From Guyanagaster necrorhizus (lineage: Eukaryota; Basidiomycota; Agaricomycetes; Agaricales; Physalacriaceae), in contig NW_025064934.1 of NCBI RefSeq assembly GCF_019112545.1, positions 62,001-126,000 of the forward strand: 64,000 nt of DNA, given 5' to 3'. Below, in pieces: positions 1 to 10,676 of this stretch (position 1 is the first letter of the stretch; every line of letters starts with the position of its first letter). The position numbers and the translations under genes are program-made. The notes beneath the pieces were generated by a model, which searched no databases, was not told the origin of the DNA, and worked only from the letters and a program-made list of their open reading frames with translations.

Positions 1-299
1 TCCAACCCATACGGCTAATGCTAATTCCATACCTATCGAAATTTTAAGCTACGGGAATAAACCGAAAGATACTCTTTGACTACATATCGCCTACGTACTC
101 GATGTCCTTTTCTCCACCCACTGCGACATTTTACAAAAATTTTCTCCTTCCAGAAATATCACAATCATGGACCCTTGGTGTAATATACAGAAGACAGATT
201 AATCACACCCAAATAAAGGCAGAGAACGATACGAAATGGAGAAATTGAAGGAGCAAAAATTGTAGGACAAAAAAAAACACAGAAGTAAAAGGTCGGACT
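1..299. other. Left-edge flank, no gene seen
   Basis: AT-rich sequence beyond the stop of the first F-box gene. I see no exon, RNA gene or repeat in it. It probably holds the 3' untranslated region of that gene. Confidence 0.5.
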
Positions 300-1754
300 T
301 TAATCAAAGACCACGACGGTATCGAAGGAAAGCTCGACATTCGCCCTTCGAGTCATCAGACTTTCCTGCTCTCCGACAACCTCATCCCCGAATAGATCGA
401 CATGGACCTTCTCGAACGACGAGACCTCTAAACTCGAAGCTCGGGCATGCACCAACTCGGAGAGCTTGGGAAAATCGACTCCTCGGCAGCATATTTCTGT
501 AAGCGCTGGACACGGTGTCAATGAACCCGGTTTCAGCACGTCCAACCAAACATCATCCACAGCAGTCAAACACATTTTCCCCACGGCAGGAAACCTGCAG
601 AGAAATCTTCGCGGTGCATCGCTGTCACAGCAATGGATTCCATGCAGCTCCAGCGTCAAGAGCTTACTGTACGGGACAAAATCCTGGTTTCCCACAAACC
701 AGTCTAGAAGAACCGTGGCATCCGGCAAACTCTCGGCGTCGTAGAAGCTCAAGCTCCTTGACAAATCTTCGAGGGCCAGCTCCACTAGAACCGGTAGTTC
801 CATATGCTCCAGCAACCGGATCGCATACTCCGTGTCGACAAAACCGAAGGAGAACCGAATCAGGTTGGGCAAGCTAATGGTCGTCGCACTCGAATGCGGC
901 AGCACTGCAGGATCGTCAAACCTAGGTCCCCACCCCACAATGGAAAGACACCTCAGCTCCGGGCATCCTTCTAAAATGGCTGTAAATTCCCGCAAAGTCG
1001 GCATAACGTCGCTCGCATGGTACTTGAGCTCCAAGTCCACCAAATTCCTCAGTCCCGATCCCGTCCAATCAACATGCACTCCCACCAGTCCCACCTCCTT
1101 CAACGCCGATATCCCCTGACCCCCAAAAAGCCGCAGCGGCTCCTTCAACCCTACGGGCTCGAACGTCTCCCCCTTTCCTACGAAATACGCGTTGCACCGC
1201 GACAATTTCACGGATCTCAGGGACGACATATCCACGCGCTGAGTCTCTTTCAGAAATGTCCACATTGGTGCCCATGTGTCCGTGAGGACGCTCAGGGACC
1301 TCCATCGGTTCGCGTGCGGCAAGAGAAGGCGCAGCACCACCTGCATGTCCTCTGGCCCGAACCCGTGTGAATGCTCATCCCAGTCCCAATCGGGGTCGCG
1401 AAAGTCCAGGTACAAATCAAGGGGATGGACCCTGGAGCGGCGGAGCCACGTCAAAGCGCATGAAAGCTGCCCGACGGAGGTAGGGAACGTGACGATAATA
1501 TCCGTCCACAAGCTACCCGTAGAAAGCGCGACATTGCGCCACCGCGAGCAGACGTGGGAGAGGTGTACCGCGTTTGTTTGGCTGGAAGCATAAAGGAAGA
1601 TGTACGATAGTAGTTCGTTGGGTACGCGTTGAGCAAAGCACGAAGCCGTTTCGAGGGCCATGATCCTCGTGAAAGGATGGAAGGAAACCTGAGTTGAAAT
1701 GAAATTATCGACTTGGAATTGCCTTTCTGAGCGAACAATGGGCGTAGTGGCCAT
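300..1754 (-). CDS. F-box protein, single exon
   Basis: Predicted 484-residue protein that would act as the substrate receptor of an SCF (Skp1-cullin-F-box) ubiquitin ligase. An F-box lies near residues 40-85, with the pattern VPNELLSYIF, then HLSHVCSRWRNVAL, then SLWTDI. The rest is irregular leucine-rich sequence of the kind found in basidiomycete F-box proteins, for example a run around RCLSIVGWG. I chose the ATG at 1754 (MATTPIV). The frame stays open further upstream but only to a TTG. A second candidate ATG (MALETAS) lies 31 codons downstream and still keeps the whole F-box. No intron is needed. The substrate cannot be predicted. It is only distantly similar to the other F-box genes in this window and may belong to another subfamily. 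Confidence 0.85.
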   Translation of the reverse strand: MATTPIVRSERQFQVDNFISTQVSFHPFTRIMALETASCFAQRVPNELLSYIFLYASSQTNAVHLSHVCSRWRNVALSTGSLWTDIIVTFPTSVGQLSCALTWLRRSRVHPLDLYLDFRDPDWDWDEHSHGFGPEDMQVVLRLLLPHANRWRSLSVLTDTWAPMWTFLKETQRVDMSSLRSVKLSRCNAYFVGKGETFEPVGLKEPLRLFGGQGISALKEVGLVGVHVDWTGSGLRNLVDLELKYHASDVMPTLREFTAILEGCPELRCLSIVGWGPRFDDPAVLPHSSATTISLPNLIRFSFGFVDTEYAIRLLEHMELPVLVELALEDLSRSLSFYDAESLPDATVLLDWFVGNQDFVPYSKLLTLELHGIHCCDSDAPRRFLCRFPAVGKMCLTAVDDVWLDVLKPGSLTPCPALTEICCRGVDFPKLSELVHARASSLEVSSFEKVHVDLFGDEVVGEQESLMTRRANVELSFDTVVVFD

Positions 1755-2029
1755 TGTCTGGCGTACCTGACTAAGAGTAAAATCCAATAACAGAATGCAA
1801 AGCAACAGCGTACGGGAACGTGGACGCAGGAAGGGAAGAGGTGCTGTGACAAGTCATATCACAGCTGTGGTGCTGAAATAATTTATACGTCTTCGGTACC
1901 GGCCATCACCTTCCAAAATCCCCACGGTTCGTGATATTAGGCGCGCACGTATACAAGAAACCCTCCCATTAAGGCGATAGCGTTCCAGTCTAGGACAAGG
2001 TGATGCCGCGAGGCGACCCCCGTGTCAAG

Positions 2030-2557
2030 CTAAGCGACATGTTGTATGCACCTGTATGTTGCAGTGGGTCCTTCCATCTGTTCAGCAACACGATATCCCT
2101 GCTTCGAGGTGACGGCGACCTTAGAAACATATTGTGTTTCGCATTTATCGCCTACAATCACCTCGCCAAGGCAGTACGGCCATACCATCACGGACTCCAA
2201 GGCGGCGGATCTAGTAGCAAACAGCAATAGGCGCCCAGGTATGATCGGCATTCCGACCAAAAGAGCTAGTTCACGCACGACATATATACATTCCATCGTC
2301 TTGGTGACGTTAAACGGTTGATGACAGCTGGTTAGAGCTTGATTAAGGGGATTATCATCCAAAAACAAGTGCGAGCCTCGTTCCAATCCTAATGAAGGAT
2401 ACGTAATCATCAAGGCCGAACAGCTCCCTTCCGATGGGATAATGAGAACCTCGGCCTTGTCCCTGTGCAATTGAAGATCCAGAGCCCAGAATGGTGTCCG
2501 TTGTTTACTATATGGAATAACAGAACTTATGTCCGAGAACGCGTCCACGCCTGGCAC
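2030..2557 (-). CDS. Unassigned open frame, possible exon of a hypothetical gene
   Basis: An uninterrupted frame of about 175 codons with ordinary amino-acid composition and no recognised motif. No clear signal peptide or membrane segment is visible. It lies downstream on the same strand as the possible exons at 2862-3477, so both could belong to one intron-containing gene, but I could not join them with convincing splice sites. It may also be chance or a decayed gene. I do not recognise a family. Confidence 0.25.
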   Translation of the reverse strand: MPGVDAFSDISSVIPYSKQRTPFWALDLQLHRDKAEVLIIPSEGSCSALMITYPSLGLERGSHLFLDDNPLNQALTSCHQPFNVTKTMECIYVVRELALLVGMPIIPGRLLLFATRSAALESVMVWPYCLGEVIVGDKCETQYVSKVAVTSKQGYRVAEQMEGPTATYRCIQHVA

Positions 2558-2861
2558 ATGCTTGGCTCCCTAGTCGAAAATATCGGAGGAGAAAAGTGTG
2601 AAGAAAGCTAGCAACCGCATCGATCCGAGCTGTAAACAAGGGATAAGTGATAGGCGCTGGTTCACAGATACCTCATGTCGATACATTGAATTGCTCCCAC
2701 ATACTGTTTGTATACAGACACCAGTAGCTGGATTAGCAGATAAAACCCTGATGCAAAGAGTCATCTAACCACAACGACCGAAAAGAAATTTCCCAGTTGA
2801 TTTTTACTTACTTCAAAGCACAAGACTATATGAAATTCACTCACCGGAACTGTTTTGTACT

Positions 2862-3477
2862 TCAGGTCCATCGGTTATGTCCGTCACAAACAGTATCCTG
2901 CTGAACCCGAGAATGTTGCCTGTTTGGTAGGAAGGCTGTTACTCCGTATGTAACTAGGTGAGCAAAAGGAGAAGTGGTGAAACAAAGATAACGGACCCGA
3001 AACATTTGCGCGCTAGTTGGTTTCATCAAGTATAGACCTTGCACCACACTCGGCCACTGATATTGAATCTAAGTAAAGAGAAAAGGGGGTAGGGATGCAC
3101 ATACTAACATCGACCACCATCACCTGTAGGGACTCTGAGTGATTGGCAGTCGCATTTCCGTGAAAAGCTTGGAAACTGAGGTGCAAGTTACGACGCCGTA
3201 GCTTGGTAACAAGAGGCGACAATACCTCAACTCCCTTTACAAAAAAATCAGATGAAAGAAGGCTTACTATCAGGCAGATGACAACGGCAGGATCATAATA
3301 CATAGATCTCCATACTTTGGCGACGGTGATAAATCGCACGACCGCAAGAGCGGGGAGGAGTTGTGGCTGTGCCTGTTGGCCGCCGAGTCTCCATATCGTG
3401 CTGCTGTCACTTTCGTGAATCGTACCGATTGTGTAGAAAGGCAAGATCCAACGTTGAAAATACATCAGGGCGAACAA
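2862..3477 (-). other. Unassigned minus-strand coding potential with a plausible intron
   Basis: Two adjacent open stretches can be joined by a typical 55-bp GT-AG intron at 3069-3123. The junction reads SESLQ then IQYQWPSVVQGL and gives a continuous frame of about 100 codons. Upstream, a hydrophobic stretch (ALAVVRFITVA) follows a candidate start region near 3460. I recognise no family and could not find a clean 5' or 3' end, so the gene may be decayed or wrongly delimited. Confidence 0.25.
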
Positions 3478-3531
3478 GTCAAAGAATTGAGATAAGCAAG
3501 ATTATCAATCATCACTACGGGCCTCCCACGA

Positions 3532-4231
3532 TTACTCAGTGGATCGGACCAAGAAATAACTGGCGCCGACAAGCTTCAGTCCATACTTCTTTCCGAACTC
3601 AATAGCGTTCCAGCTACGTCTCTGTGTCATTTCTGCCCCGTATTCAACGGCTCCCTGAGGGACAGAGAAACCTGCTGGCTCTTCAAACAGGAGGAAAGCT
3701 ACGGGTGCTAATTAGAATCTCATCAGTGCTCGCAACTGATCACAAACTGTATCTATGAAGACCCGTGCCAGGAGGAGGTCCAGGAGGTCGATAAGGCGTA
3801 GTGGAGGTCTTGGTCTTGAAGGCAGTGAGATTGGTCGTCTCAGAAGCGCTCTCTATAGGCGACTTGATTCCAGTAATCTACATTAGCACGTCAGATCGCA
3901 GAACAAACAACACTTGCAGAAAACATACCACCCAATGCCTAAACTGCCTAAATTTTGGCTCTGCTCGCGATGGCGCATCTGGATCCGTCATAACGAGCGT
4001 GTAGGTGGGCTCGCCTTCGGTGCCAATATTATTCTGCATGGGCATGAAGTTGATCTCTGGTTCATCAAAAGCTTCTTCACGAGTGAGCTCGGAGCCCAGC
4101 AAGCCCTCCTTGCCGGTGGGGTAGATAACCGTGAATAGAACTGAGGGGGAGAACGCTTCGGGAATAACATCTGGTATGATCTTCTCTCGTTCAAGGGAGA
4201 CGATTACAGATGATAAGGGATCGGTGGACAT
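3532..4231 (-). CDS. Phosphatidylethanolamine-binding protein (PEBP/YbhB family)
   Basis: Three exons (3929-4231, 3748-3877, 3532-3698) join in frame to 199 residues, close to the normal PEBP size. Exon 1 carries the hallmark ligand-pocket segment YTLVMTDPDAPSR followed by FRHWV. Exon 2 carries a PYRPPGPPPGTGLHRY segment matching the family's second conserved block. Exon 3 has FLLFEEPAGF and a C-terminal helix region. The introns have GT-AG ends (GTATGT donor; GTTTGT donor). PEBPs bind anionic phospholipids or small ligands. Fungal members include yeast Tfs1, a carboxypeptidase Y and Ras-GAP inhibitor, and mitochondrial ribosomal MRPL35. This short form without a long N-terminus resembles the Tfs1 group. 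The exact role is not deducible. Confidence 0.9.
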
Positions 4232-5165
4232 GACTGGTGCTAGAAAAGTAGTACAATTTCCCGCGAGTGCTGACGGTGCTGATCGTTTGAGGGAGACCTT
4301 TGTCTGTCTTATTAGTCGTAGTCATTTGCCAGCCGGGCCGGCAGCGGCCCGTTCTGACCCATATTTACGCGTAATGAAGTAAATGGAAGCAGGTAGAAGT
4401 CGACGAATGAAGAAGTCAGTCCAAGCGAAGCTGCTATCATTTTAGTATTGAATGAAGCTTCAAGTCTCCTACAACTTGAAGAAAACCAGAGAACAACCAT
4501 GAGGGGCGGGATTTCACTTGAAGAAGTGTATACATTTCCTTTCGATACATACACAGTATTTTTGAAGAAAAGGTTAATTTCTGACAATCGACAGACTGAT
4601 GAGGAGAACCTATGACATATATGGTGAATTTACAGCAAAACAATCATTCTGTTCTGGATCCCTCACCCTCTCTTACCTCTCTTGCAGATATGGAATACCG
4701 TGTTCCTAATACTTAGTAGAGAGAACCGACCTGACTGTTGGCATGATGACGGCGGTCAAAATTGAGAAAGATTTGAATCAGAATAAATTTTTTTGATTTT
4801 ATCCACCACGTGATCTAGACGCGTCGAACTGAATCAGTAAATAACTAATCGATCGATCTCAACCTCGTCAGTCCAAAATGATATTACTTCCAGCTAATCC
4901 TATTCAGAGATATTGAACGTAGCAATGAGTGTCGAGACGGACCCTACATAGCAAAGATGTGGCATCCAGGACTCGCTGCCGAAAAGCGACATTCAGACTC
5001 CGATCCGATTTAAACCTCCCGGGCCGGACATCCTTACTCTTCCACTTACTTTGAAGCTCTACCACAACTCTTGGCTTATCAAAAAACACAAATCGAACGC
5101 CTTTTCCAGCGTCATTACCAAAGCCGGTATTAACCTGAGGAATAGAGACCTTGTTGTAAATCCCT
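4232..5165. other. Intergenic region between divergent PEBP and F-box genes
   Basis: Upstream of both the PEBP gene (minus) and the F-box gene at 5166 (plus). It contains short AT-rich runs near 4780-4800. Open frames here are short and show no family features. Promoters of both genes should lie here, but I see no clear TATA box near either start. Confidence 0.4.
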
Positions 5166-6665
5166 ATGTCAACTTCATCCGACAATTCCGTCGACGACAC
5201 GCCCATATCCTCCTTCTTCCGTCATCCCACTGGTATCCTTCTCACCGACCTCGACAAGGCGCGCTTCGACAAAGAGATACCCCTTCTCGAGCATCAAGTC
5301 AGATACTTCAATGAGCAGATTCCTCTCTTAGTCTCACGGAGGGACCAAGTCACACTCTCCCTAGCAAAGCGCAGATCTGCTCTTGCACTTGTGTGGCACC
5401 TCCCGCCGGATGTCCTCAGAGAGATCTTCTCTCAAGTGGCTGCTGATCATGATAGTCTCGATCTCAGCGGTGGCGCGTGGACTTTAGGACAGGTATGTGC
5501 TCTATGGCGCGACCTCGTTCTTGACACGCCTTTGGTATGGTCCAGACTCACGTTGAAGGGCGTATACACCTCTCAGTCGCTCCAAGTCCTCGCCGAGTAT
5601 CTTCGCCGTTCACGAAATTGTCCGCTGCATATCAGAGGAACGTTTATTGTACATCCACAGTCGGCCAGTGTCGATCTCTTTGAGGCGGTCTTCGAGATGC
5701 TAATAAAGAGCTCGCCACGATGGAAATTTGTATGTTTCGTGATACCAGCGGAATTCCTTAAGCATCTTTCTGCTCTATGTGGGAAAATGCCCCTTTTGGA
5801 GGAGGCTCGAATCCATTTGTGTACCTATTGCCGCGATAATCCTGATGGTGTCGAGTGGAGACACTTGTTTTCCAATATCCCATCTCTACGAAAGATGTCC
5901 CTTGACGGACCAATGCTTTCCGAACAGATGTTGACTTGGAACCATGTCACTCATTTCGCGGGAAATGTCGTTCGCCCAGGCGATATCAGGACTATTTTTA
6001 AGCTTCCCGCTCTTGTCGAGTGCCACTTGCGGTGTTACGGCTTCCTGGATGACTCTCTACAATCACCCATTCGGCACAACCGCGTCAAATATTTGGCTGT
6101 GAATGCCACGCGCGTGTTGGCCGTTCTCATGTTGCCCTCACTGAAGCACCTAGAAATTGACGAGCAATATGAACGAAACGAGCGTGTCTATGCCGAAGCG
6201 ATGTCGGCTTTCATGGACAGATCTTCGTCTCACCTGCGCAGCCTATCCATGACCTGCAGGTCATTCAGAACACGGCTCAGACAACCCTATTATACGCAGA
6301 TGGTCGAGGATTTTGCCATAACTATCCACACCTCTGCGACATTAGTAGCAATGTTCTCCTCGAACAGGTGTGACCTCTTTCCTAAACTGCGACGACTCCG
6401 TATCAGACTTTCCAGGGGAGTTTATCTCTCGAAAGATGTCCTGCTGCTCGTTAATTTCATCAGGGAGAGGTTGGATGAAGCAAAGAGTGTGGCTCTGGGT
6501 GTCGAAAAATTGGATAAGGTGTACATCTCGAGCCCGGTGCCATCCCATTTAGACAAATTTAGGAAGTGTGGGTTCGATGAATTTGAGATTGGTGTGTTGA
6601 CGGTCGAGCAGCAACTCCACTACTTAGACCCGCCTTGGTTTGACCGTGCAATAGTAGCAGATTGA
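5166..6665 (+). CDS. F-box protein with N-terminal coiled-coil lead
   Basis: Intronless 499-residue protein with the layout common in Agaricomycete F-box proteins. A charged helical stretch comes first (around DKARFDKEIPLLEHQ, with heptad-like leucines and isoleucines). The F-box begins at about residue 78 (WHLPPDVLREIF, then LGQVCALWRDLVLDTPLVWS). A long irregular leucine-rich region follows. The ATG at 5166 is the first in frame. The expected role is substrate recognition in an SCF ubiquitin ligase. It converges with the F-box gene at 7190-8809, and the 524 bp between them hold both 3' ends. Confidence 0.88.
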   Translation: MSTSSDNSVDDTPISSFFRHPTGILLTDLDKARFDKEIPLLEHQVRYFNEQIPLLVSRRDQVTLSLAKRRSALALVWHLPPDVLREIFSQVAADHDSLDLSGGAWTLGQVCALWRDLVLDTPLVWSRLTLKGVYTSQSLQVLAEYLRRSRNCPLHIRGTFIVHPQSASVDLFEAVFEMLIKSSPRWKFVCFVIPAEFLKHLSALCGKMPLLEEARIHLCTYCRDNPDGVEWRHLFSNIPSLRKMSLDGPMLSEQMLTWNHVTHFAGNVVRPGDIRTIFKLPALVECHLRCYGFLDDSLQSPIRHNRVKYLAVNATRVLAVLMLPSLKHLEIDEQYERNERVYAEAMSAFMDRSSSHLRSLSMTCRSFRTRLRQPYYTQMVEDFAITIHTSATLVAMFSSNRCDLFPKLRRLRIRLSRGVYLSKDVLLLVNFIRERLDEAKSVALGVEKLDKVYISSPVPSHLDKFRKCGFDEFEIGVLTVEQQLHYLDPPWFDRAIVAD

Positions 6666-7189
6666 CCTGGATATATACATGATAGATACGAAGTTTTCTG
6701 TTTATCAGCTGCTAGAATGTGATAATAAAGAAGTGTTTGCTGGCGATGTAATGAAGTTGCCCTTGGTCCCACTCGGCGTCTGAGAGGAATGATTCTGTCC
6801 CCATGTCTGTCTAGTATGACACTATGCACCGGTTCAAGACGGATCTGGGGTCGCGTTCTGCATGGTACATTGTCTAAGACGGATCTAGGGTTCGTGGCAC
6901 GATAACAGAGAGCAGAAGTACCGGCACCAAAAATGGACATGGTCACCCATTGGATGATAGGCTCATATTCCGTGAATTCTGGAGTGATGGAACGGAAGGG
7001 GTGAAAAATCGGCTTCACACGGTTACATGCAACACTTTAATAATCAAGAGAAGCCATGGTATGAAGCAAAGTAATTGTGATATTATTTTTCATAATGTAT
7101 ACTAGGATAGCAAAGATGCAAAGAATGACCATAGTAGCCCAATTGGCAGGAAAAGAAATCCACAACGAGAAAGGAAAACAGATGGTGAA
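6666..7189. other. Shared 3' region of two convergent F-box genes
   Basis: No gene is recognised. A 12-bp unit (aagacggatctg / aagacggatcta) occurs twice about 40 bp apart near 6836 and 6876, apparently a small local duplication. Several AATAAA-like stretches near 6723 and 7036-7100 could serve polyadenylation. Confidence 0.4.
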
Positions 7190-8809
7190 CTAATCTACCG
7201 CCATAAAATCACCTTCATCCTCTGCAAGGACAAAAGGAAAATACTCGGGCTGAAAATTGACAACCATCGACTCTGCATACGGCCGACGGTTGTGTATCCA
7301 TCTTGCCAGCCCGACCTTGTCCACTGTATCAGGAAGCAACAACTCCAACCTCTCAAGACCAGGTCCTAGGTACCGGCCCCCCGATGCATGCATCAGCACT
7401 CTCATGCGACAGCGCCAATACTCTACAATGTACGAGTACTCAGTCGGAATCGACGTCTCGAACCTGAGCTTCCGGAGCGATGGAAGGAATAGCGTCGAAC
7501 GCGGCGGAGAGTAGTTCATGGACTGGAGGAACATCGGGTCCGGTCGGACAAGTGTGAGCGACTGCAGAGCATTGAGCTGCGATATGAATCGCATTGGGTC
7601 GGGATACTCGTCCTGAGGGACCTTACTATTGCGTATCGCCTCCCAAGCGACCGTGCGGTGCAGATTCTCCCTGGGAAAAGACACCGCTTCGATGTACAGT
7701 GCGGTCAGCTGGTGCAAAGGCAGCTCGTCCACCAAGGCGTCGAAAATATCAGCCATCTCCTCCTGATGTTGTGTGTCTTCATTTAGACAGTCTTCCAAAT
7801 GCTTCAGCCGCAAGTTGGTGAGCGCGGGGAATTCGGCTATTCGGAGTATGGTAGAGAATTCCTCGATGTACCCGAATCCGATTCTGAGGGTGTGGACGGC
7901 GGGGAGGGGCAATCGAGCGCTCGGGAGGCCGACGGAGGTGTGAAGGACACCATTTAGCTCCAGGATCTGCAGGGTGTGCTGGCTGTTGGCTAGAATCACT
8001 CGCAGGAGGTCATCATTAGCACGATAGAAATCGGGGATATTCTGGAGGACAAGTTCGACCAGGTTCCTTGTAGAGAAGGTCCATTGGTGCGGCGTCGCCC
8101 AAAGGCGGAGGCGCTTCAATTGCGGGAAATAGTGCCTCCCAATACTGGCCAGTTCATCCGGACTGCACGCATCGCCACAGTTTGTGAGGATATTCTCACT
8201 CTGTTCTACATCGACCTTAAACATATCGGCATAGACGTGGAACAAACCGATATCTTGGACGTTGCCATATTCAACGCTCCAGCTCTCGACGAGCGGGAGG
8301 CGAAGCCCCACCCATTGGTTGACTATCAGAGTGTATATCTCCCAAGAGCGCGTGCGGACTGTGAGGCTTTGAAGGCGGTGCACATGGGCGGCGAGTATGT
8401 TACCGAGGTGAGTGGCATGGGAAAGCGTGAAGCCGTCCGTGCGGGGTTCAATGAAGTCGCCCAAGTCTGGATATCTCTCGTATCGAGGGAGTCCGGCATA
8501 TCCAATCGAAAGGTTGAAAGGAAGTTGGCCGGAATTGCGTAGATAGACGGAAAGTGCGGGAAAGACGTCTTGGGGATTCGCACCCACTCTGCGCGGGTGT
8601 CCGACCGCAGATTGATTGTTGACCCTGATGTTCGTCCAGAGACGCGCTTCGGAACTGACGATGCTGCGACAGTCCCTGGAGACATGACTGAGAGCCAATG
8701 GGACGTTGTAGTCGGGTCCGTCGAAGGTGGCCATGTGGAAGATTTTGAGGACGAGTTCGATGGGGAGCATCTGAAATGCGCGCACGGGGACTTGAACAGC
8801 TACGGACAT
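7190..8809 (-). CDS. F-box protein, paralogue of the genes at 48.0 and 50.1 kb
   Basis: Predicted 539-residue SCF substrate receptor. The F-box lies at the N-terminus (MLPIELVLKIFHM, then LALSHVSRDCRSIV, then EARLWTNI). The body shares several blocks with the products at 48016 and 50063. Examples are a SWE segment preceded by a basic patch (TRSWEIYTLI here, FDSWEFYGLL and HHSWECHRIL there) and an arginine/leucine block ending in NLVELVL. I start it at the ATG at 8809. The next upstream sequence is the AG of a 48-bp intron (8812-8859), so codons further upstream in the open frame are intronic. The acidic end (LAEDEGDFMAVD) resembles, but is shorter than, the acidic tail of the 48-kb paralogue. 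Confidence 0.88.
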   Translation of the reverse strand: MSVAVQVPVRAFQMLPIELVLKIFHMATFDGPDYNVPLALSHVSRDCRSIVSSEARLWTNIRVNNQSAVGHPRRVGANPQDVFPALSVYLRNSGQLPFNLSIGYAGLPRYERYPDLGDFIEPRTDGFTLSHATHLGNILAAHVHRLQSLTVRTRSWEIYTLIVNQWVGLRLPLVESWSVEYGNVQDIGLFHVYADMFKVDVEQSENILTNCGDACSPDELASIGRHYFPQLKRLRLWATPHQWTFSTRNLVELVLQNIPDFYRANDDLLRVILANSQHTLQILELNGVLHTSVGLPSARLPLPAVHTLRIGFGYIEEFSTILRIAEFPALTNLRLKHLEDCLNEDTQHQEEMADIFDALVDELPLHQLTALYIEAVSFPRENLHRTVAWEAIRNSKVPQDEYPDPMRFISQLNALQSLTLVRPDPMFLQSMNYSPPRSTLFLPSLRKLRFETSIPTEYSYIVEYWRCRMRVLMHASGGRYLGPGLERLELLLPDTVDKVGLARWIHNRRPYAESMVVNFQPEYFPFVLAEDEGDFMAVD

Positions 8810-8811
8810 GG

Positions 8812-8859
8812 CTACAGAATGGGTTGGTAGGTGGAGAAACGACAAGGAAAGGCACGTAC
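8812..8859 (-). other. 5'-UTR intron of the F-box gene at 7190-8809
   Basis: A GT-AG intron of 48 bp (donor GTACGTG, acceptor CTGTAG) ends two bases before the ATG. The paralogue at 48016 has a 49-bp intron in the same place, which supports both the intron and the start choice. Confidence 0.65.
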
Positions 8860-8981
8860 CGAAAGCTGGATATTAGTAGAGAGGAAAGAGAGATATTGGA
8901 ATACAAGTGAGGGTGAGATCGAGGTATCGTCTCCGGGACGAAGAGATGTGGTATGATGCCCTCGACAGAGCAGGCCACTGG

Positions 8982-8988
8982 TATATAA
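8982..8988 (-). promoter_or_regulatory. Candidate TATA box of the F-box gene
   Basis: A TTTATATAC stretch, read on the minus strand, about 175 bp upstream of the ATG and 120 bp upstream of the 5'-UTR intron donor. The position suits a core promoter. Confidence 0.4.
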
Positions 8989-9313
8989 ACTGACTCCAGG
9001 TGCCACAAAGCCACCTCTTCCGGGGGAACTAAGCAAGCAAAAGACATGCAACAAGACAATTGACGCGCCAATCAATCGGACAATTATTGTTTTGTCTTGT
9101 GCTTCCTTTCTAGTATATACGGCGCCGGACATAGCAATGATATGTCATCTTTATGAATGACCAAGAGGCCATGCTTCAAATTATCGCACAATGTAGAGTA
9201 AAAATGCACAGCTTACCATTAGGGCTGGAATCAATCCCTCCTAGTGCATTTCTGCAGGCCTCTTTCCAATCAATGCAGAAACGTATCATTCAGCACGATG
9301 AGCCTAGTAAATT
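8989..9313. other. Intergenic, no gene seen
   Basis: Lies between the F-box promoter and the aminotransferase stop. I see only short chance frames. Confidence 0.4.
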
Positions 9314-10676
9314 TCAATCATCGTCGCAAATAACGCTCCAGTCCTCGAACTCTACTCTCCCTTCTTGAATTTCCAGCAGACTCTTCTTCATTGCATCTGC
9401 AACAGGGGTTGGTCCCGGCAACACCAAATCTCCCTCTCCACCTTCAAGCCCAATCCTCCCAACCGATGCCACAATAATCGCCGTGCCCATCAAAAACACC
9501 TCTGACAATCTCCTTTGGGCACTCAGTGCTTTCAACTCTGTCATCGTCACCTTCCTTTCCGCTACCTGCGTTCCCCTTTTCTGCAAAAGCTCCATCACCG
9601 ACATCCTCGTCACTCCAGGAAGAATAGTTCCGTCGAGTTCGGGGGTAACGACATCGACTCCATCCCCGGCCTCCCTTTTGATAACAACAAACACATTCAT
9701 GACTCCAGCTTCCGAGACCACATCATCCAGAACCCACAAGATCTGGTCATACCCCTTCTTCGCTGCGACACGTTGAGGGAGTAATCCAGGGGTATAGTTG
9801 AGCCCTAGTTTGTGCCCTCCAGTTCCACCGGGCCACGCGCGCACACTGTCGCTGACGGCGAGGAGCGACACGGGCTTTGCAGGAGTCTGTCTGAAGAAGG
9901 GTCCCACAGGAGTGACGAGAACATACAGCAGAGCGTGATCAGAGGGTGCTAATCCTAGGGCCGCTCGCGTACCGATGATGGTGGGTCTGATGTAGAGACT
10001 GTATCCTTCAAGGGCGGGTATCCAGCGTTTCTCGACCGAAACGAGGCGCTTTATGAGCGTCAAGACCGCATTTTCATTGAATGGCTAACACCGGTGTCTG
10101 TTAGAATGGCTGGAGATCGTCGACGATGCGAAAAACGTACGGGGAGTGCGCAACGTCCGGCGGACCGTGCTAGGCGCGCCATGTTCTTTTCGGGTCTGAA
10201 GAGCCGGGCCTTCCCGTCTGGACCTATGTACGCCTATCACATAAGTGCGAGGTTAGTTAACGGATAACAAGGAGTGCTTGGATTCCACCTTCATGCCTTC
10301 AAAGACGCTGGTGCAGTACTGAAAACAAGAGCTCATCGGGTCCAACGACAGTGGAGCGTAAGGCTTGATTTCGGGCGCAGACCATCCCGTTGAAGGGTCG
10401 AAACTCACGACGAGCATATGGTCCGTAGACACCTAACAAAAGACGATGAGAAGCAGGATCATCGTAAAATCGAACCCAGCGCCATACCGATCCGAACACC
10501 AGCGATTCCGGTGCAGGCATAGGCTTGAGAGAATTAGCGAGCGTGATAGTGAGCTTTGACGCCTAGTGACAGTTAGAACAATCTAACGGTAGAGATCAAG
10601 GCTGGCATACATCGAGGTCTGGGACACGAGAAATGCCTTCCAAGGACCCATTTTGTAGAGATTTCCAGGCGGCCAT
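9314..10676 (-). CDS. Branched-chain amino-acid aminotransferase
   Basis: Five exons join in frame to about 382 residues, typical for fungal BAT1/BAT2-type enzymes. It transfers the amino group between leucine, isoleucine or valine and 2-oxoglutarate using PLP (EC 2.6.1.42). Exon 3 has the fold-type IV entry segment [14 protein letters not shown]. Exon 4 has [18 protein letters not shown]. The PLP-binding lysine lies in [12 protein letters not shown]. Further hallmarks are [10 protein letters not shown] and [14 protein letters not shown]. All introns have GT-AG ends. The start is the ATG at 10676 (MAAWKSL). There is no obvious mitochondrial presequence, so a cytosolic form is possible but not proven. 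Three TGACTC cores just upstream suggest general amino-acid control. Confidence 0.95.

Noticed and set aside
4312..4587. A 91-codon frame upstream of PEBP as an extra N-terminal exon
   Set aside because: PEBP begins with a good ATG and a complete domain of normal length without it, and no splice join gave a sensible protein.
4904..5206. A 100-codon minus-strand frame upstream of the F-box gene at 5166
   Set aside because: It overlaps the F-box start on the other strand and shows no motif or splice partner.
8448..9071. A 207-codon minus-strand frame overlapping the F-box gene start
   Set aside because: It runs through the F-box gene in another frame and across its 5'-UTR intron, and the translation is low in family-like features. 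It is a shadow.
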